From contig JAJFTY010000054.1 of assembly GCA_021372695.1 (NCBI GenBank), positions 1 through 64,000 on the forward strand: a stretch of DNA of 64,000 bases, in the 5' to 3' direction. The number at the start of each line of letters is the position of its first letter. Positions within the stretch are counted from its first letter, which is position 1. The notes beneath the pieces were generated by a model, which saw nothing but the letters and a program-made list of their open reading frames with translations, was not told the origin of the DNA and ran no database searches. Position numbers and translations under genes: made by a program. Shown piece after piece: positions 63,500 to 64,000 of this stretch. Origin of the DNA: Deltaproteobacteria bacterium. Its GTDB lineage: Bacteria > Desulfobacterota > Syntrophia > Syntrophales > UBA5619.

Positions 63500-64000
63500 A
63501 GGGCATCGCTCCGGCTGAGGTCGGCGGTGCACCCCGGCTTGATCTGGACCTTGACGCGGATATTCTTGCCGGTCGTGCAGTACTCGCGAATCATGTTGAA
63601 TTCCTGGGCTTCGACCACCTCGATCTCCAGATCCTCTTCGGCGGCGCCCATCTTCAGAACCTTTTCCCGGAGCTTTTCCCGGCCGATGCAGACCGCATCC
63701 TCCATCGTGAAGTGTGGCGGGATGGCGGACTGGAAGCCCTCTTCCCCGATCGTCAGGAGACGTCGTTCCGTGTCCGCCAGCAAGGTCATTTCCGCCGTCG
63801 TCCTGGCCAGGGCGGCACCGATGGCATTGGCCACCTCGGCATGGACCGGGGTGCAGGTCTCGCAGTTGAGGAGCAGACCCAGTTCGGGCGCCATGAGGCC
63901 GGCGGGTCCCCCCACGACATAGAGAAGACGGGGATAGAGCCATTTCCCCTCGAGCATCTCATGGATCGTGTACACAGGTTGGTTGTTGATCTCCTCGATG
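63496..64000 (-). CDS. Hydantoinase/oxoprolinase (HyuA) family protein, C-terminal part only
   Basis: The last 168 codons of a minus-strand gene; the start lies beyond base 64000. The sequence YPRLLYVVGGPAGLMAPEL and CTPVHAEVANAIGAALAR is the typical HyuA-type C-terminus of the actin-like ATPase fold, which hydrolyses hydantoins or 5-oxoproline, or carboxylates ketones, with ATP. LLADTERRLLTIGEEG is a further family block. Its stop overlaps the start of the zinc-ribbon deacetylase gene. The substrate cannot be told from this part. Confidence 0.85.
   Translation of the reverse strand, partial: IEEINNQPVYTIHEMLEGKWLYPRLLYVVGGPAGLMAPELGLLLNCETCTPVHAEVANAIGAALARTTAEMTLLADTERRLLTIGEEGFQSAIPPHFTMEDAVCIGREKLREKVLKMGAAEEDLEIEVVEAQEFNMIREYCTTGKNIRVKVQIKPGCTADLSRSDAL

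Overview
The window reads as one continuous piece of a GC-rich bacterial chromosome from a strict anaerobe. It is most like the syntrophic or sulfate-reducing Desulfobacterota (former Deltaproteobacteria, Syntrophia-like). This placement is inferred from gene content: acyl-CoA chemistry, a ferredoxin-linked indolepyruvate oxidoreductase, FprA, rubredoxin and rubrerythrin for oxygen defence, the queA-tgt-yajC-secD-secF order, a C-terminal calcium-loop tail on a secreted protein, and a GAF-PilB ATPase. No species can be named from sequence alone. There is no prophage, no insertion sequence with a transposase, no rRNA and no CRISPR array.

Layout. 0-8 kb: edge of a ferredoxin-like gene, a tripartite tricarboxylate transporter (tctCBA, minus strand) with its FadR-type regulator, a divergent orphan membrane protein, a thiolase, a small histone-deacetylase-fold protein and a secreted protein. 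8.3-14.4 kb: tRNA-Asn, then an F420-reductase-like Fe-S protein, iorAB, FprA flavoprotein, rubredoxin and rubrerythrin. 14.5-21.1 kb: holin-like membrane protein, mutS and an Mla-type lipid ABC transporter. 21.3-29 kb (minus): pyrC-recO-glyQ-glyS and a GAF-PilB ATPase. 29.2-31.8 kb: a membrane-less MgtE-like sensor protein paired with an NRAMP-related transporter. 32-38.8 kb (minus): queA-tgt-yajC-secD-secF-DUF456-lepB, preceded by a broken DUF3108 gene. 38.9-46 kb: a signalling group (MBL hydrolase, STAS protein, CHASE2-SpoIIE phosphatase) facing FecR and OmpA proteins, then a cytochrome c, a DUF1614 remnant and an extradiol-type dioxygenase. 46-49.7 kb (minus): glcD-glcF-mazG-DUF2065. 50-61 kb (plus): 3-hydroxyacyl-CoA dehydrogenase, a five-gene branched-chain-type ABC importer, an acyl-CoA synthetase, an acyl-CoA carboxyltransferase and an enoyl-CoA hydratase. 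61-64 kb (minus): small conserved proteins and a hydantoinase-like gene coupled to a second deacetylase-fold protein with a zinc ribbon.

How the parts fit. The 50-61 kb block looks like an uptake, CoA-activation and acyl-CoA conversion route for an organic acid that cannot be named from sequence. The thiolase, the two CoA-ester enzymes and the two deacylase-fold proteins suit a cell rich in reactive acyl-CoAs, in which lysine acylation and its removal would matter. The ior-FprA-rubredoxin-rubrerythrin block joins ferredoxin-linked keto-acid oxidation to oxygen and peroxide reduction.

The most interesting non-routine signals are: (1) a dispersed, strongly palindromic intergenic element of about 155 bp, present as two full copies in opposite orientation and one short copy with the centre missing; (2) a pyrC leader with a promoter, a short leader ORF and an intrinsic terminator just before the gene; (3) an MgtE-type magnesium-sensor domain without its channel, next to an NRAMP homologue lacking the canonical metal-binding motifs, which suggests a two-gene magnesium system; and (4) a 24-bp perfect palindrome at the break point of a decayed gene.
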